Shown piece after piece: positions 61,978 through 64,000 of a stretch of 64,000 bases of DNA. Both the position numbers and the translations under genes were made by a program. The stretch is from Vanessa cardui (lineage: Eukaryota; Arthropoda; Insecta; Lepidoptera; Nymphalidae): positions 637,501-701,500 of the forward strand of contig NC_061135.1 of the NCBI RefSeq assembly GCF_905220365.1, written 5' to 3'. Every line of letters starts with the position of its first letter. Position 1 is the stretch's first letter. Below the pieces are notes generated by a model. It worked only from the letters and a program-made list of their open reading frames with translations, ran no database searches and was not told where the DNA came from.

Positions 61978-62278
61978 AACAACAATAGCCTGTAAATTCC
62001 CACTGCTGGGCTAAAGGCCTCCTCTCCCTTTGAGGAGAAGGTTTGGAACATATTCCACCACGCTGTTCCAATGCGGGTTGGTGGAATGCACATGTGGCAG
62101 AATTTCGATGAAATTAGACACATGCAGGTTTCCTGAAGATATTTTCCTTCGCCGCTGAGTACGAGATGAATTATAAATATAAATTAAGCACATGAAACAG
62201 TGGTGTTTGCCTGGGTTTAAACCCGAAATCATCGGTTAAGATGCACGCGTTCTAACCACTGGGCCATCTCGACTCTCG
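61978..62278 (-). mobile_element. SINE-A mosaic: A2 3' end, A1 middle
   Basis: ACATATAC at 61970-61977 and 62279-62286 is an exact 8-bp duplication. The 3' side is A2 (ACAACAACAATAGCC tail, CTCTCCCTTTGAGGAGAAGG). The middle is A1 (TTTCGATGAAATTAGACACA). The head is complete with B box complement GGGTTTAAACCC and end GGCCATCTCGACTC. Intact promoter boxes and clean flanks suggest a fairly young insertion. Confidence 0.9.
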
Positions 62279-62317
62279 ACATATACTTACACCTATATTT
62301 GAATAGGTATCAACAAA

Positions 62318-62422
62318 ACGAGCACCTTTGAATCGCCATGTTACATTGAATTATTAATGCAAAGCCACCACCGGTACGGAATGTAAATTCTAGCCAAAAC
62401 CGTCAAGAAACTCAATTGTTGT
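62318..62422 (-). mobile_element. LINE-D tail, diverged
   Basis: GAGCACCTTTGAATCGCCAT, AAAGCCACCACCGGTACGGA and CAAAACCGTCAAGAAACTCA follow the complement of the LINE-D tail. Confidence 0.65.
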
Positions 62423-62845
62423 TAATCTCTCGAACTTCTGCATTCATACAATATTTGAAAGACAAAGATATGTTTCTATGTTGTAAATACTTTTAATATT
62501 AAAACTAATTACAGTTTTATGGGTTTAGATAATTAGGTTTAGCGGTTAAAAGAAAAGTTAATTCGTTTGTATTTGATATCTATCTGACTCGATAATTTAT
62601 CTAACTAATTACTGTAACATTTTTCCCTCCGTCATCACTATCTTTTCTGTTACTAAGCGTCTGAAAAACCTCAATATTACGGTCTGTTTTCAAGCAATTA
62701 CTAATATTCTATTTTCTTTCTAAATTAAATGCATCAATAAGCCTAATATGTCAATTTCCCAGTTTTCCATCTGTATATACATAGATACATATATCCTTCA
62801 AATATCGATATTAATCATAATCAAAATATATTTTATATTAAACTA
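62423..62845. other. Unassigned AT-rich stretch
   Basis: Nothing recognised. Confidence 0.45.
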
Positions 62846-63150
62846 AGCTGTTACAAACGCTTTTGAAACGTCATTTTACAGAAATATATTGAACGTAAAT
62901 TTAATTAATTAAATTAAATTAATCTAAATTAAATTAATTCATCTTGTGTCCGGCGATGTAAGAAAACATCGTGAGGAAACCTGCATGTATCTAATTTCAT
63001 CGAAATTCTGCCACATGTGTATTCCTCCAACCTGCACTGGAACAGAGTGATGGAATATGTTCCAGATCTAATCACTGGTTCTAATTACAGATTCTATCTA
63101 AAAGAAACAGCAAAAAACTCAGTAGTTACTCTTTTCCAAAATTTGAGATG
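62846..63150 (-). mobile_element. LINE-D tail, interrupted
   Basis: The left part CTGTTACAAACGCTTTTGAA and CGTCATTTTACAG (62848-62881) and the right part AGATTCTATCTAAAAGAAAC and AACTCAGTAGTTACTCTTTT (63089-63135) are two ends of one complementary LINE-D tail. AT-rich filler and a SINE-A fragment lie between, replacing the CACCGGTTCGG middle. Confidence 0.55.
62936..63075 (+). mobile_element. SINE-A1 body fragment inside LINE-D
   Basis: TTCATCTTGTGTCCGGCGAT, GAAAACATCGTGAGGAAACC, ATCTAATTTCATCGAAATTC (A1) and GAACAGAGTGATGGAATATG. Both the tRNA head and the tail are absent; an AATTAAATTAATCTAAATTA-type run precedes it. Confidence 0.75.
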
Positions 63151-64000
63151 ATTTATGTCAAAATATAATCCTGCCTGAAAGTCCAAAAGTATTAGTTCCA
63201 TGATCTTTAAATAGATGATAATCTATTTAATACATATTATTTGCTGTTATTTAATAAAGGATCTAGGAAATTTCACAATAAAATAAAGGTTAATAACCTC
63301 GCGTGGAACTATTAAAAACGATGGCAGTACATTGAACGCTGGCGACGAGACTCGAATGGGTCGTAATGGGAAATCCCGCGGAACCAGTATAAAGGCCCAT
63401 CAACGATTGTTCAGCTTCAATCACAATTCAATCAGAGCTGTTTTCATATCAGATCGAAATGTCATTGAAATGTCGCCAGCAGTGAACGGGAACACACGAG
63501 CGTCGATTTTTTTATACGGAAAATATGTATTTAATATTTCGATATATGTAAATACTTAATACGCTTAAAATTTTCGATTAAGTTTCCATATATTTTCACA
63601 AGAAATATAATAAGAAGCAGACGTAGACTAAACTTGTGAGTTAATTAAGCAACTCTAAAAATTTTAACCATAAAAAGGGGAAGAAATTAAAAGGTATCTA
63701 TTGTTGGCAAAAAAATATATATTAATAGAAAACAGTATAACAGTATTTACATCTAAATGCTTCAAAAACAGCAAAAACTAATTAATGTAATCGAAAAACT
63801 TATACTACAATACTTTGCAAGATTTGCTTTGTTTTATAGTGAAGTAACTAACTAAGTAGTAGCTAACAAATGGCCCATCTGATAGTAATCACTACCGCCA
63901 AAAAACTGTCAAATGAAACGATGAAAACTATATTCAATTAAAATTATATATATACTGATTTAAATAAAAACAGACTCCACTGTTTTTTATTTATTTTAAT
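63151..64000. other. Unassigned stretch to window end
   Basis: A less AT-rich patch at 63320-63500 includes CTGGCGACGAGACTCGAATG and lies in a 75-codon frame without a motif. The rest is A/T-rich. Confidence 0.4.

Noticed and set aside
2124..62278. tRNA genes at the SINE heads
   Set aside because: The A and B boxes belong to SINE-A and SINE-B heads that continue into conserved SINE bodies and often carry insertions or deletions. None forms a clean tRNA cloverleaf ending.

Overview
The window looks like gene-poor, AT-rich DNA from a butterfly or moth, probably a nymphalid. It is either intergenic or inside a large intron. I reach this from the repeat complement: two abundant tRNA-derived SINEs, one resembling the Metulj-type SINEs of Heliconius, plus Helitron tails, RTE and Jockey-type LINE pieces and a Tc1/mariner-type MITE. 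All family names come from memory of lepidopteran repeats, because no database could be searched. I found no host protein-coding gene, tRNA, rRNA or CRISPR array that I can defend. The only long credible coding sequence is the reverse transcriptase of a 5'-truncated LINE at 57160-58563.

Names used below. SINE-A: tRNA-headed, about 290 bp, some 30 loci, with two subfamilies. A1 has a TACTTTAC-type tail and A2 a GTT-repeat tail. SINE-B: tRNA-headed with a long variable-arm-like head, about 235 bp, nine loci. Rep-C: about 270 bp, ending in CCATAAAAAA, with roughly a dozen copies from nearly intact to ancient. LINE-D: solo 3' tails related to the 3' UTR of the LINE at 57160. Rep-E: a retroelement 3' end present four times. 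Hel-F and Hel-K: non-autonomous Helitron-like elements ending in CTAG before T.

Layout. At 1-10 kb there are Rep-C, SINE-A, Helitron and MITE copies plus the most unusual elements: a stem-forming element with a hammerhead-ribozyme-like core (3618-3808), two target-site-duplicated fold-back elements (4898-5126, 7038-7219) and a 74-bp perfect palindrome (8913-8986). At 10-24 kb SINEs are scattered in long unassigned AT-rich DNA. At 24-36 kb there is a dense SINE/Helitron/LINE cluster with nested and inverted arrangements. At 36-46 kb lie a 475-bp Helitron-like element, a palindromic element (37594-37784), a three-unit tandem repeat (39617-39925), several short perfect hairpins and a CpG-rich island (45131-45260). 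At 46-64 kb SINE and LINE density is high again, including the LINE inserted into an older Rep-E copy (57085-58672) and a mariner-type MITE (55915-56110).

How the parts relate. The SINEs carry internal A and B boxes for RNA polymerase III and would depend on LINE enzymes for copying. The reverse transcriptase at 57181-58356 belongs to the kind of LINE whose 3' UTR is echoed by the LINE-D tails. Rep-C and the truncated copy at 4517-4639 share a CATCAGGTG...GCTCGT 3' module. Nested insertions give a relative order: Rep-E and LINE-D copies are older, and SINE-A2 and the 57160 LINE are younger. Several sites show inverted, fold-back rearrangements, which are the main structural peculiarity of the window.
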